From CAVZTX01 sp963778375 (GTDB lineage: Bacteria > Chloroflexota > Ktedonobacteria > Ktedonobacterales > Ktedonobacteraceae), in contig CAVZTX010000001.1 in NCBI GenBank assembly GCA_963778375.1, positions 186,001 through 250,000 of the forward strand: a stretch of DNA of 64,000 nucleotides, in the 5' to 3' direction. This document shows, one piece after another, positions 34,714-44,237 of this stretch. Under the pieces are notes generated by a model. It ran no database searches, was not told where the DNA came from, and saw nothing but the letters and a program-made list of their open reading frames with translations. The position numbers were made by a program, and so were the translations under genes. Position 1 is the first letter of the stretch. Every line of letters begins with the position of its first letter.

Positions 34714-35445
34714 ATGATGAATAAGAACGAGAAGTCAAATCGAACGTCACATGCTTCATTAGGCCCTAGATCATGCGTACGCAATAGTGCTTCTCCGTAT
34801 GATGATGACTCAGAAGATGCAGGCATTGGAACCTATAGATTTCCATACTTCCTCGCAGTGGCACACTCTCTCTGTCAAGGTGTTTCAGATACAGACTTAC
34901 AGGATATCGCACAGGAGGCATGGTTTTCCTACTCACGAAGGTCGAAGGAAGATGATATTAGCAATCCTGAAGCGTACATTGCAACGATCATTCGTAACAA
35001 ATTCAGGGATCATCTCCGTAAGGAGAGGCGTCATTCTCCTTCGTCGATCATCTCGCTCTCAGCATTTACAGATAATCCGGACATTGAACTCGCTGCGCTT
35101 TCCAGGAGAAGGTTGATCAATTCTACTAACGAACTAGAGGATCAATTGGAGAAGTTGGATTTCTTTCACAGCCTCGCTGCCATCCTACCGAAAATTCCTC
35201 CGCGCCAACGATGTGCAATAATCTGTACAATGCTTGATAAAATTGATGACCCTCTGCTATTCAAGCAGGTACTTAAGAGTCATCATATTGATGTATCCGA
35301 GATGTGTTGGCCAAGCAATAAAGCCGAAAAGCGTTTGCTTCAAGCCTCCTTACCTGCCGCCCGCCGCACTCTTGCTAACCTGATGGACATCGATCTATGT
35401 CAGTACAAACAGAGGAAGCGCCCTCCTCATCTACCAACCTCTTAA
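34714..35445 (+). CDS. ECF-type sigma-70-like protein
   Basis: 243 residues. Region 2 is clear: DLQDIAQEAWFSYSRRS, then PEAYIATIIRNKFRDHLRKERR (residues about 63-110), the core-binding and -10-recognition helices. Region 4 is only suggestive (LPKIPPRQRCAIICTMLD, then AEKRLLQASLPAARRTLANLM), with an unusually long loop where the helix-turn-helix should be. It may therefore be a diverged ECF factor or a sigma-like DNA-binding protein. It is divergent from the RSH-ATPase operon and has its own housekeeping-type promoter. AAAGGGAATTCA precedes the ATG. Confidence 0.75.
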   Translation: MMNKNEKSNRTSHASLGPRSCVRNSASPYDDDSEDAGIGTYRFPYFLAVAHSLCQGVSDTDLQDIAQEAWFSYSRRSKEDDISNPEAYIATIIRNKFRDHLRKERRHSPSSIISLSAFTDNPDIELAALSRRRLINSTNELEDQLEKLDFFHSLAAILPKIPPRQRCAIICTMLDKIDDPLLFKQVLKSHHIDVSEMCWPSNKAEKRLLQASLPAARRTLANLMDIDLCQYKQRKRPPHLPTS

Positions 35446-35496
35446 GAAAGGCGGTCATTATTGCTGGAGAGCGCTTCAAAGCTTAAACAACTTTTC

Positions 35497-36591
35497 TTAT
35501 GGATGCCACACAAAACTCACGCCAGGCCCAGGTCGGAACGTAACGAAGGTTTCTCGATTCCAGTTGCCGGCCCAGTTGTAGTTGCTGGTGAGGACGCTGC
35601 CGTCAGAATTGATCTGTTCGACGATGGCGACGTGGCCGTAGCCGCTGGCACCTTCTACATAGGGCTGTAGGACGATGATGGAGGGGACGTGCGGGGTGGA
35701 TGAGACGATCCAACCTGACGCAGAAGCTCCATAGGACCATTGCCAGGCGTTGCCCAGCCAAGGAACCCAGTAACCGGTTAGTTGGTGGTAACGCATATTC
35801 GCCCAGTAGGTGCAGTTACCATAGGCGAAACGATAAGCACCACCTGCTCCATCAGTAGGTAACGTCACTACACCTACAGAGTTTTGGCTGGAGGGGTCAT
35901 AGCCGTCCTGGTGGGTGATCGCGGTGGCGGTTGCAGCTTGCTGTTGTTGGATAAAGTTTGTGGCACCGCTATTGCTTTGAACGAGGCCGAAAGCCGATTG
36001 AAACGGGTTAAAGCCGTGTCCCTCACCACTTGTAGGCAGGACTGTCATGAGTGTGAGAAGCCCGATCAACACGCAGAGACTTACTACTGCGGTGTGTATC
36101 ACCCAGCGGCGTCCTTTGGGGGGACGCGTTATTCCTGTACTTTTCTTGCCTGTACCGCGAATCAATATAGGCTGACGGACTGCGGTTGTGGTCATTGTCG
36201 TGACAGGCAATGCGCCAGTATTCACTTCAGGGAGTTGGCGTGTCACAAAGGGCGATGGGCTGTATTCTGGTAGGCGACCGGTCACGGAGGGAAATAGGAT
36301 CGGCTTCGGATCAGATAACGGTTCGGTAACGCCAACAGTAGATTCACGGAATGGATCTCGTGACATTACGCTAGATAGTGAGGGATACTCAGGAAATAAA
36401 ATCGGCTTCGGATCAGATAATTGCCCGGTAATGCCAGCAGAAGATTCATGGAATGGATCTCGTGACATTATGCCAGGTAGTGAGGGATACTCAGGAAACG
36501 GCAATTGCTCTACCGGTGAAAGCTGACTAACCAGACTTGGTATCTGCGATCCAGTAGTAGCACTATTCTGACGATCATCAACAGACGACAT
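35497..36591 (-). CDS. Membrane-anchored CHAP-domain amidase/peptidase
   Basis: 364 residues. The N-terminal ~160 residues are cytoplasmic, Pro-rich, and contain two copies of a 34-residue unit (FPEYPSLxxxMSRDPFxES...). One membrane span follows (VIHTAVVSLCVLIGLLTLM, about 165-185), then an extracellular CHAP domain at the C terminus. The catalytic Cys is in YGNCTYWA and the His in GYGHVAIVEQI, with a final NYNWAGNW. CHAP enzymes cut peptidoglycan cross-bridges or the glycan-peptide amide bond, so cell-wall remodelling is likely. The repeated cytoplasmic tail is unusual and may be a partner-binding or phosphorylation region. Confidence 0.87.
   Translation of the reverse strand: MSSVDDRQNSATTGSQIPSLVSQLSPVEQLPFPEYPSLPGIMSRDPFHESSAGITGQLSDPKPILFPEYPSLSSVMSRDPFRESTVGVTEPLSDPKPILFPSVTGRLPEYSPSPFVTRQLPEVNTGALPVTTMTTTAVRQPILIRGTGKKSTGITRPPKGRRWVIHTAVVSLCVLIGLLTLMTVLPTSGEGHGFNPFQSAFGLVQSNSGATNFIQQQQAATATAITHQDGYDPSSQNSVGVVTLPTDGAGGAYRFAYGNCTYWANMRYHQLTGYWVPWLGNAWQWSYGASASGWIVSSTPHVPSIIVLQPYVEGASGYGHVAIVEQINSDGSVLTSNYNWAGNWNRETFVTFRPGPGVSFVWHP
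36292..36495. repeat. Two 102-bp tandem units in the CHAP gene
   Basis: The unit starting with ATCGGCTTCGGATCAGATAA recurs at a 102-bp period (34 codons), in frame, encoding the N-terminal repeat of the CHAP protein. Confidence 0.8.
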
Positions 36592-36926
36592 ACATGTGTC
36601 CCCAATCCATTAGGGTTCCATCGAGTTGGTCACCCGATGTATAACGTTTTCACGCTCTACAAGTTAATGTACCCGCCACGACTAGCTGAGTCAAATTCTT
36701 AGGACTTTGGTACCACAAATATTTTGTCCTTAACCGCTCATCCTCGTCTTTGTCATCCTTCGCCAGGGCAGGCACAAGGCACAGCCCCTACAGGATAAAA
36801 ATTGAGCTCAGGATGACAAAATGATTTGCTCTACCGTATTTAACGGATAGCACACTACAAGTTAACGATTTTCGGGGTGGGAGTTGGGGCGCATTGAGTG
36901 GATTACGCTCCAACAAAGAATTTCTC
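36592..36926. other. Intergenic region with nested repeats
   Basis: 335 bp between two minus-strand genes. Apart from the composite repeat at 36749-36820 I see no gene; a promoter for the CHAP gene must lie here but is not obvious. Confidence 0.6.
36749..36820. repeat. TCATCC palindromic repeat interrupted by a 28-bp element
   Basis: TTTGTCATCCTTCG at 36749 and GCTCAGGATGACAAA at 36806-36820 are the outer ends of the TCATCCTGAGCG family. Between them, 36765-36792 is an inverted copy of the 28-bp element found at 54154, 54953 and 60684. Confidence 0.75.
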
Positions 36927-39900
36927 CTATTCTACCATTACTTCCAAAAGTCCTGGGTTACCTACCTGCTCTTCTTTAAACATGTTGCGTACGATGATGG
37001 CCCAGTGCTGCACGTCTCTGGTAGAGGCTTTTTTGTCACTAATGCCGAGCCAGCGCAGCAGGTTGTTTTCGGCCTCTTCGTTTTTGCCTGCTGGTAGGGA
37101 TGTTGAGCTTATTGCTGCCAAGGGGACGCGTAGTACATTTTTCTCACAGAAGTCGAGGCTGAAACGCTTCACCTGTCCTCCACCTACGATGCGAGCTAGC
37201 GCGTCAGGAAGGCAAATATGGGCAATCAGTCCTGGTTCATAATGTGGAACTTTGATCACAAGATCAAGGGCATCACCCACCTTAAAGCGTTTCTGTGTGC
37301 GTCCCTGACGTTCAAGGTGCACTTCAACGGGCAGTTGACTCTTGAAGGAACTCCAATCCTCTATGACTTGCGATATTACTTGTGCGGCGATGATGCCTTC
37401 AACGGCACGTAGCGATTCGATCTTGCCATCGTAGGATAAGGCATCGGCCAGTCGCATTTCTTGTCCATTGAGGAGAACGCGACCAGAATCGGCAGTTGTT
37501 ACTATATTGGCTTTACGCAGGTTGATCATCAGAGCCAGGCAGGCAGCGGTATCCACGGTGCTGTAGAGGCGTCCTTCTTCATTCAATTGACTAGTCAGGT
37601 AGTTCGTAGCTGCGATAGCTTTGGGTAGATCACCTGGCTCACCCGCGGCTAATAGAGCGGCAGCAGCGTAAGCAGTTTCCTGACGCGTTAAGACTGCCAT
37701 ACCATACAATTGGTGCGCGGGTTGCTCTTGCCGCACTGCTACGTAAGTTTGACCGTTATGTTCAGTGAGGTGCGAACGGACGAATGCAATGGCCTGATCT
37801 TTAGCTTTTTGTGACGTGCTTGAAATCAGGACTTGATACGCTGAATGACAATCGGAAATCTCGCGAGGTGGGTAGTCGATTTTGTAGTAGTGGGCCGCGC
37901 TCGTTGCCATTGTGTGAATATCGTCAAGCAGTACTCGCATGGCCTGCGACCTCAAGCCGGACTGTTCTGAGTTGGGCAGGTTGAGCAAATGTTTCACCCC
38001 TAGAGGTGCGTAGTGGGTATCGGGTTTTCTTGCTCCACCTTCTTCCGGTGGATACATGCAGAAGCCGCCATTCGGCAAGTACATGCTCTTGAGACGCTTG
38101 TACCAGACAAGAGCAGCTCCTTCATAATCACGTGCGACTTCAGCATTATCCTGATTAGTGATGTATCCAGTGTACATAGCCAGGATCTTGGTTGAAGTTT
38201 GTTCGATGCAGCCGAAGACGTATTGGGTTGCGCTCTCGACAAAGAATTGGAAAGGCCGCTCCAATCCGGGCATAGGTCTTATCTCAATTACATCTGGCTC
38301 AAGGATGCTTACTTCATTTTCAGGGGTAAGCAGGCGCAGACGGCGCATAATATGTCGCAGTTTTCCAGGCTCTGTGATATAGCGCTCACTCACATCTATG
38401 CCACCTTTGCGGGCGTCACGTACACTCGCAGTAATCGCTCCAGGGCGTACAGGGAAGCGCACAACCGAGCCGGATGGAATAGGGAGACCAGGCGTCACTG
38501 TGTTGCCATCATCATAGAACAGCGGCAAGATATCGTCATCGTGACGCACCTCTACAATTGCACCTCCCGATGCGGCACCTACATCGAGCCGTCCCATCAC
38601 AGGGTCACCGGGGAACACAAAGGGCGAGACGGTGAGTTCACCATAGACCGGCTGCACTGCTTCGAGTGAGGCCTCTACACGCTGCCAATCTAATGTATCT
38701 GGCGAAAGAGCGAAAGCTTCTATAGTGTAACGTGTCATGCTATCACCAAGCGTTACTTCGACACTTGCCTCACCCTGCACCTTTACAATATTGTTGTAGA
38801 TGATTTCTGGGAATTGCAGGCGCATCCTTGTCAACATTGATGTAGAGGATGACATTGATACGGCAGTTTGACGTTCACCTGGTCTTGCAGCAGGACTGGT
38901 AGGCCCCCTGACAATGAGAGGATTGGTTGTACTACTTTCAGCAGTTGTAGCGCTCATAGTAGGCGCTTGCATAGGCCCCGTTGCTAAAGGCATTGCGTCG
39001 GCCATCTGCGGCATGGCTTGTGATACAAAAGATGGACCTCCGTTTGCAGCCAGCATCGGTCTGGGCATACCTGGTGAAGTAGACATGGCAAAGGCAGTCC
39101 GCATTAGTCCCCCAGTACGCGCCCAGGGATTCTGGCTGAACTGCGCAAGTTGACGGTCAATCTCACCTGTCTTCGATTGTTCGCGCCAGGTACCGAGGTT
39201 TTTCTTAATACATGCCGCCAGTTCTATCTGCGGATCACTTGGCGCAATCAGACGGGCATCCTTCACGATCAATTGTACTGGAACTACGCGATCTGCCCTG
39301 GCGGTTTTGAGTGTGATTGTGATGCGAGTACCTGGTTTTGCCTCTTTGGGTGCTTCGCATCGCAATTGGAGGTCTGATGGATGCAATATGGCACACCAGC
39401 CCTCCCAGGCTTTTCCCTCAACAAATGCGCCCAGAAGCACAACACCATAGGGTATGGGAATTGGCAGGCGAACGCTCTTCTCTGCCGCCAGATGCTCATA
39501 CAGTATCTCTTCGCTAGTACCACGAGCTGGATCAACTACCACAACTCGCAGCAACTCTGTCTCCACGTGTGGGGTAATTTCCACTTCGCCGCCAATCACA
39601 CGCCGCACTAAAAACGGCTCGGCGTTACTTCCACCACGTGCTATGTACATGCTCCGACACTCGTTGGATTGTGGTAGAGGCAAGAGGCTGAGTTCACGAA
39701 CCTCGCCTAATTCACTGATGATAAGGGTTTCGCGTCGCCCCTGTTCTGAACCCTTCAGGGCAACAGTAGCGGTCCGCTCACCAGCGAAGATATTCAGGGT
39801 GTAGGGACCTGCGCCAATAAGCTTGACTACGCCGCGGCAGCGGCCCTCGCGGTTGCAGGTAAGTTGTTCGCGCTTGCCAATGCGCTGTCCACGTTCCTGT

Positions 39901-40565
39901 AATTCCACTTCAATAGGACCAGTGTAAGGCTGACCAAAGGCTGTCACCTGGAGGGTATAGCGAAGGGTTTCACCACTGAGTTGCTGCTCTATGAGTTCAG
40001 CATTCAGTGGAGCTAAGCGATATTCTGCTATTTCAAAACGACAGGGGTCATTTTCGGTTCCTTGTAGCTCAGCTTCGTATCTTCCTTCCGGCAGTCCCTG
40101 CATTGACCAGAGACATAGGCCGTACTCATCTAAGGTGAGCGGATAATCCGCGTAGGACTGGCCATTCATGCGGAGTTTTAGCAACACCTCTTGCGGTTTA
40201 TCATCTGTATGAGGGTGTTGAGGAGCCGCAATCAGGAGACGAACCGTGTCACGGTTGGCACGATAGAGGGCTTTATCGCAGGTAAGTGTGACCAGATTGG
40301 GACGTGGCAACGGAGAAGGGACGATGGTCGCGCCCGGCAGTGCTATCTCTTCTTTCCCTCTAAACAGGATAGCAGGTTTAGGGGTGACTTGTGCGATACC
40401 TGAGGTAGCAAGCAATTTATCCATACCTGAACGTTTGAGCCAATCGGCCTTAAGAAACACGAACCAGTTTCCTACAAGTGCCGAGTCTCCAACAGTATTG
40501 ACCAGTGAATAATCGGAAATACGTATAGAGGCATCAGAGTTTGCTGCCGGTATTTGTCGTTGCAT
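36927..40565 (-). CDS. Alpha-2-macroglobulin-like protein with thioester
   Basis: 1212 residues from the ATG at 40565 (AAAGG 10 bp before); an upstream ATG at 40658 would add 31 residues including a hydrophobic stretch. Macroglobulin-type beta domains fill the first half (LVTLTCDKALYRANRDTV, then GPIEVELQERGQ), with a low-complexity Ala/Pro/Thr/Met segment near 550-630 that could be a bait region. The C-terminal half has the thioester motif GCIEQ (Cys786) within an alpha/alpha toroid (ILAMYTGYI...LPNGGFCMYPPEEGG), the hallmark of protease-trapping macroglobulins. No convincing secretion signal is present with the favoured start. It is divergent from a secreted protease gene. Confidence 0.87.
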   Translation of the reverse strand: MQRQIPAANSDASIRISDYSLVNTVGDSALVGNWFVFLKADWLKRSGMDKLLATSGIAQVTPKPAILFRGKEEIALPGATIVPSPLPRPNLVTLTCDKALYRANRDTVRLLIAAPQHPHTDDKPQEVLLKLRMNGQSYADYPLTLDEYGLCLWSMQGLPEGRYEAELQGTENDPCRFEIAEYRLAPLNAELIEQQLSGETLRYTLQVTAFGQPYTGPIEVELQERGQRIGKREQLTCNREGRCRGVVKLIGAGPYTLNIFAGERTATVALKGSEQGRRETLIISELGEVRELSLLPLPQSNECRSMYIARGGSNAEPFLVRRVIGGEVEITPHVETELLRVVVVDPARGTSEEILYEHLAAEKSVRLPIPIPYGVVLLGAFVEGKAWEGWCAILHPSDLQLRCEAPKEAKPGTRITITLKTARADRVVPVQLIVKDARLIAPSDPQIELAACIKKNLGTWREQSKTGEIDRQLAQFSQNPWARTGGLMRTAFAMSTSPGMPRPMLAANGGPSFVSQAMPQMADAMPLATGPMQAPTMSATTAESSTTNPLIVRGPTSPAARPGERQTAVSMSSSTSMLTRMRLQFPEIIYNNIVKVQGEASVEVTLGDSMTRYTIEAFALSPDTLDWQRVEASLEAVQPVYGELTVSPFVFPGDPVMGRLDVGAASGGAIVEVRHDDDILPLFYDDGNTVTPGLPIPSGSVVRFPVRPGAITASVRDARKGGIDVSERYITEPGKLRHIMRRLRLLTPENEVSILEPDVIEIRPMPGLERPFQFFVESATQYVFGCIEQTSTKILAMYTGYITNQDNAEVARDYEGAALVWYKRLKSMYLPNGGFCMYPPEEGGARKPDTHYAPLGVKHLLNLPNSEQSGLRSQAMRVLLDDIHTMATSAAHYYKIDYPPREISDCHSAYQVLISSTSQKAKDQAIAFVRSHLTEHNGQTYVAVRQEQPAHQLYGMAVLTRQETAYAAAALLAAGEPGDLPKAIAATNYLTSQLNEEGRLYSTVDTAACLALMINLRKANIVTTADSGRVLLNGQEMRLADALSYDGKIESLRAVEGIIAAQVISQVIEDWSSFKSQLPVEVHLERQGRTQKRFKVGDALDLVIKVPHYEPGLIAHICLPDALARIVGGGQVKRFSLDFCEKNVLRVPLAAISSTSLPAGKNEEAENNLLRWLGISDKKASTRDVQHWAIIVRNMFKEEQVGNPGLLEVMVE

Positions 40566-40756
40566 GATAGAGGTACCTTTCAAATGTTTTGCTCCTTTGA
40601 GCAGCAAAGGAGAGAAAATCTTCAGCAAAACAGTGATAAGATTTTGTATTGTTAGCATGAAGCTTTTACCATATCCGTCTGACAAGTTACATCATCATGT
40701 TAAAAAGCACAAGAGGTTTTGAAAGACATTCGTGAGCTTGACTTGTATTTTGAGCG

Positions 40757-40762
40757 TATAAT
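40757..40762 (+). promoter_or_regulatory. -10 element of the sedolisin gene
   Basis: TATAAT 72 bp before the ATG; a TTGACT lies upstream but only 13 bp away, so the -35 is uncertain. Confidence 0.45.
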
Positions 40763-40834
40763 AGGGGTGAAATCAGCGAAAAGGTTGACGATTTACTAAA
40801 TAGGCACCTTTGCCCTGGGCAGGAGAAGGTAGAG

Positions 40835-42181
40835 ATGAGTTTCAAGTCATTCTATCCTTGTGTACCGATAGTTTTCATCCTTCTGTTACTATCAGCTTGT
40901 GGTCCTACTGCCCCCAGTCTCAATCCAAGCAATAACAATCCAACACCGTTAACACCCACCGCGACGTCAACACCTACATCGTCAACTGCTGACCCGGCCA
41001 TAGATGCCTGTCCAACTGATTTGAGTCAATCGGCGAACTGCTATACTCCGCATAGCTTGCGAGTGGCATATGGTATCGATTCGCTTTTCCAGCAAGGATT
41101 CAGCGGTAAAGGGCAAACCGTTGTTGTTATCGATTCGTTTGGAAGCCCTACATTACAGCAGGATGTGGACGTGTTTGACCGGCAATTTGGCTTACCGCCT
41201 ATCACTATTCAAGTTATTGCACCGCTGAATGAGCCGACATATGACCCACGCAACGACAGGCCAGGATGGGCAGGTGAGACAACGCTCGATGTCGAGATGA
41301 TTCACGCAATTGCTCCTGGCGCGGGCATTGTTGTACTGACCAGTCCTGTTGCTGAAACCGAGGGAACTATTGGTCTGCCTGAATTCCGGCAATTGGAGGA
41401 GTATGCAGTCAATCATCACCTTGGTAACATCATCTCACAGAGTTGGGGCGCATCCGAGGTAACGCTGCAAGATTCCGCCGGACAACAGGAGATTCAGAAG
41501 TGGGATACCTTTTTCCATCAGGCGACGACGCAAGAAGGAATAACCTTCTTCACAGGCTCAGGCGACAATGGAGCCACGGATTATGCAGATCTGGCAGGGA
41601 AAACCCTTTCGCCAACACCGACAACCAGTTTTCCTGCCGATGATCCCTGGGTGACAAGTGTCGGCGGCACTGCGCTTGGACACAATGGGACGAGCATTAT
41701 GGAGAGCGCCTGGGATTCAAGCGGGGGAGGATTCAGTTCATTCTTTGCCACACCATCTTATCAACAGACGCTTCCGTTTGCGGTGCGAACTCGGCTTGCT
41801 AATCGGCGTGGGGTTCCTGATGTGGCAGGAGATGCAAACCCAGCTACTTCGATGGCCATTTATGCCAATGGGGTATGGGACCAGATAGGTGGTACCAGCG
41901 CTAGCGCTCCTTTCTGGGCTGCGCTCACGGCTGTAGCGAACCAAATGGCCGGGCATCCCCTTGGTTTCATCAATTCTGCGCTCTACAAGCTGGCCACATC
42001 TAACAAATATGCGCAAGATTTCCGTGATATCACCGTTGGCAACAATAGCGTCAACGATGGTCATGTGAATGTGATTGGTTATGATGCTGTTTCGGGCTGG
42101 GATCCAATAACCGGTTGGGGATCGCCCATTGCAGACAAATTATTGCCCGATCTGATTGCAACATTGCAAGCAGGTGGGTGA
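40835..42181 (+). CDS. Sedolisin-family (S53) serine-carboxyl peptidase, lipoprotein
   Basis: 448 residues. The signal peptide ends in a lipobox (LLLLSACG, Cys near residue 22), followed by a Thr/Pro-rich linker. The catalytic domain has the S53 set: Glu and Asp in GETTLDVEMIHAIAPGA, the oxyanion Asp in GSGDNGATDY, and Ser in GGTSASAPFWAAL. The C-terminal calcium site is present (FRDITVGNN, then GYDAVSGWDPITGWGSP). The large N-terminal propeptide usual in this family is missing: mature-type sequence (YTPHSLRVAYGID) starts near residue 70. Activation may therefore differ. It should act outside the cell at acidic pH. Confidence 0.93.
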   Translation: MSFKSFYPCVPIVFILLLLSACGPTAPSLNPSNNNPTPLTPTATSTPTSSTADPAIDACPTDLSQSANCYTPHSLRVAYGIDSLFQQGFSGKGQTVVVIDSFGSPTLQQDVDVFDRQFGLPPITIQVIAPLNEPTYDPRNDRPGWAGETTLDVEMIHAIAPGAGIVVLTSPVAETEGTIGLPEFRQLEEYAVNHHLGNIISQSWGASEVTLQDSAGQQEIQKWDTFFHQATTQEGITFFTGSGDNGATDYADLAGKTLSPTPTTSFPADDPWVTSVGGTALGHNGTSIMESAWDSSGGGFSSFFATPSYQQTLPFAVRTRLANRRGVPDVAGDANPATSMAIYANGVWDQIGGTSASAPFWAALTAVANQMAGHPLGFINSALYKLATSNKYAQDFRDITVGNNSVNDGHVNVIGYDAVSGWDPITGWGSPIADKLLPDLIATLQAGG

Positions 42182-42205
42182 GCAGTCTTCGTTAAGTTCT
42201 TGAGC

Positions 42206-43135
42206 CTAACTCATCTGCACAGGCTTCATATTGGGGTTGTACATCAATAACTCTGCCGGAACAATTTTGGTATCCTGCCGACCTAAAGATTTGCGGGCCG
42301 AGATGAGTGGCCGTGGCACATGCCTTTCGCGTTCGCGACGAGCACGATAGGCAGCATGGAGGATATATTCTGCAACACTAGCAACCTTGCGGGGCACACC
42401 GTAAAAGCTGGGAAAGTCATTGATGTCAACAAGCATTAGCCCCTGCGGTGTCTCCAGGACATCAACGCCGTAGAGGTCAAGGCCAAATACCTGTCCAACG
42501 CGTTGTGCCAGTTTGAGCATTTCACGACTCACGGGTATCTCTTTTTCTGGGACTGTATCATGTAGAGGTGAGGTTTTTACAATTGCGTGCACCTCCTGGC
42601 CTGTGACGTAGAGTTTGATGTCAAAGCCGGTGTTCTCAACATAGCGCATTGCGAGATAGTAGCTTCCGGGGTCGAACTTGCGATGCTCCATTTCCTCTGG
42701 TGTCCGGACGAGGTGTACGTCTTGCATGGAACTGCCATTGCTGGGTTTGACGACAACGGGATAGACATCATGTGGCACTTTGGTTAATGCGCGGGGGTGT
42801 CCCACAAAGTATGTTGTTGGTACTGGTAGTCCACATGCCTGGGCAAATGCGACGGCTACTGCTTTATCACGTACCAGGCGGATAGCGCGTGAATTATTGA
42901 TGGTGGGGATACCAATTGCTTCAGCGGCTTCGAGAATGGTGAGGCCAGGACCTTCCGAGACGGTTTTGAGGACATAGGCGTCATATTTTGTGAGTGAGAG
43001 ATCGGTCAAGCTGGTTACAGCAGCGTATGGCTGCAGTACGTCAATCTCGTGCCCCCATTGCTGTAACTGGTCAGCAATAACTAGGGGCATAGGTTTACGG
43101 GCATATTGCTCTTCTAAGATAAAGCAGAAGTGCAT
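42206..43135 (-). CDS. ATP-grasp ligase (RimK-like)
   Basis: 309 residues. A pre-ATP-grasp domain (1-100) is followed by the ATP-binding half (YPVVVKPSNGSSMQDVHLV with the P-loop-like GSS) and the metal-binding strand GLMLVDINDFPSFYG near residue 240, which supplies the D/N ligands. RimK-like enzymes add amino acids to proteins or small peptides through an acyl-phosphate. The substrate here is unknown. It is convergent with the sedolisin gene, with only 24 bp between stops, and is monocistronic. Confidence 0.8.
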   Translation of the reverse strand: MHFCFILEEQYARKPMPLVIADQLQQWGHEIDVLQPYAAVTSLTDLSLTKYDAYVLKTVSEGPGLTILEAAEAIGIPTINNSRAIRLVRDKAVAVAFAQACGLPVPTTYFVGHPRALTKVPHDVYPVVVKPSNGSSMQDVHLVRTPEEMEHRKFDPGSYYLAMRYVENTGFDIKLYVTGQEVHAIVKTSPLHDTVPEKEIPVSREMLKLAQRVGQVFGLDLYGVDVLETPQGLMLVDINDFPSFYGVPRKVASVAEYILHAAYRARRERERHVPRPLISARKSLGRQDTKIVPAELLMYNPNMKPVQMS

Positions 43136-43374
43136 GAGCGTCTCCTCTAATTTCGATCAGCCGATCAATCGGCGGCGGCCACGATAAATCGGGCCCTACG
43201 TTGTCTAGTATACATCTATGGCGAGTGGAAGACTAGGAGATGGTTCACAAAATTATAAAGGTAGCAAGGTAGCAAAGGTTGTTTGCAAGTGAACTGGTTC
43301 TATGTTATGCTACCCTTAAGAAAGCCTAGGAGCCTTAAGACGAGAAGTCCTAAAGAGATTCACGGAGGAGAGTT

Positions 43375-43707
43375 ATGGAGCTAGAAAAGTATTTTGACTT
43401 TTTGTCTGAAGATGATATTCGGCTCAAAGGTACTCGGGTGGGTATCGAAACCATACTCTATGATTATATTCATCGTCAGCGATCTCCAGAAACCATTGCC
43501 AATACCTATCCCTCGCTCACCCTTGAACAGGTCTATGCCACTATTCTGTATTACCTCCACAATCAAGAAAGAGTTTCAAAGTATCTAGCAGATTGGTTGG
43601 AGTGGGGAAGAGAGATGCGAAGGCGTCAGAGTGCCAATCCCTCGCCTGCAAGTCAACGACTACGTAAGATCAAAGCAGAAAGGCTGGCTCAAAAAGGATC
43701 AGCGTGA
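43375..43707 (+). CDS. DUF433-family antitoxin
   Basis: 110 residues; CGGAGGAGAGTT precedes the ATG. The DUF433 pattern is clear: DDIRLKGTRVGIETILYDYI, then SPETIANTYPSLTLEQVYATILYYL, a helix-turn-helix-like core. A basic tail follows (RKIKAERLAQKG). It overlaps the next gene, a DUF5615 protein, by four bases. This pairing is a known toxin-antitoxin-like arrangement in cyanobacteria and Chloroflexota. Confidence 0.85.
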   Translation: MELEKYFDFLSEDDIRLKGTRVGIETILYDYIHRQRSPETIANTYPSLTLEQVYATILYYLHNQERVSKYLADWLEWGREMRRRQSANPSPASQRLRKIKAERLAQKGSA

Positions 43708-44066
43708 ACATTCGTTATCTTATGGATGAGAATCTTGATCCTCTCTACAAGAGACAACTGCTGGCAAGGAAGCCTGGCCTTCTTGTGTATTCTGTAGGAG
43801 ACCCAGGGTCACCTCCTAAAGGAACGTCTGATCCAGAAATTTTGTGTTGGTGCGAGGATAATGGTTTTGTCCTTATCACCAACAATCGTAAGTCTATGCC
43901 TGCTCACCTGGCTATACATTTGTCACAAGGACGACACATCCCAGGAATCATTACCCTCAATACAGAAATGAGCATCGGAAACACTATAGAAGAGCTGATC
44001 CTGATAGCCGAGGAAGGTATTGAAAGTGACTATCAGGATCGCATAGAGTACCTACCAGTAACTTAA
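43704..44066 (+). CDS. DUF5615 PIN-like toxin
   Basis: 120 residues from a GTG overlapping the antitoxin stop. It has the PIN-like (Mut7-C) acidic residues: MDENLDP near residue 8, SDPEILCWCEDNGFVLITNN near 48, and a conserved LS..RHIPGII strand. Predicted to be a metal-dependent ribonuclease neutralised by the DUF433 partner. Confidence 0.85.
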   Translation: MNIRYLMDENLDPLYKRQLLARKPGLLVYSVGDPGSPPKGTSDPEILCWCEDNGFVLITNNRKSMPAHLAIHLSQGRHIPGIITLNTEMSIGNTIEELILIAEEGIESDYQDRIEYLPVT

Positions 44067-44237
44067 CGGCTCCTCTTGAACCCCGGTAAAAGCAGCCTGC
44101 TAAAGGTAATTTTTGACATTCGATCCACCACAACATGCCTTAAAATGTGGTACGATGATAGATAGATTATTCTCCTACCGTAGATGTCAATGTCCCTGGG
44201 CAATCGGGCGGAAGAGGAGATATTGGGAGGAAAGCCA

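Noticed and set aside
43160..43173. GCCGATCAATCGGC palindrome before the ATP-grasp gene as an operator
   Set aside because: Only six bp per arm, no neighbouring copy and no regulator nearby; could be chance.
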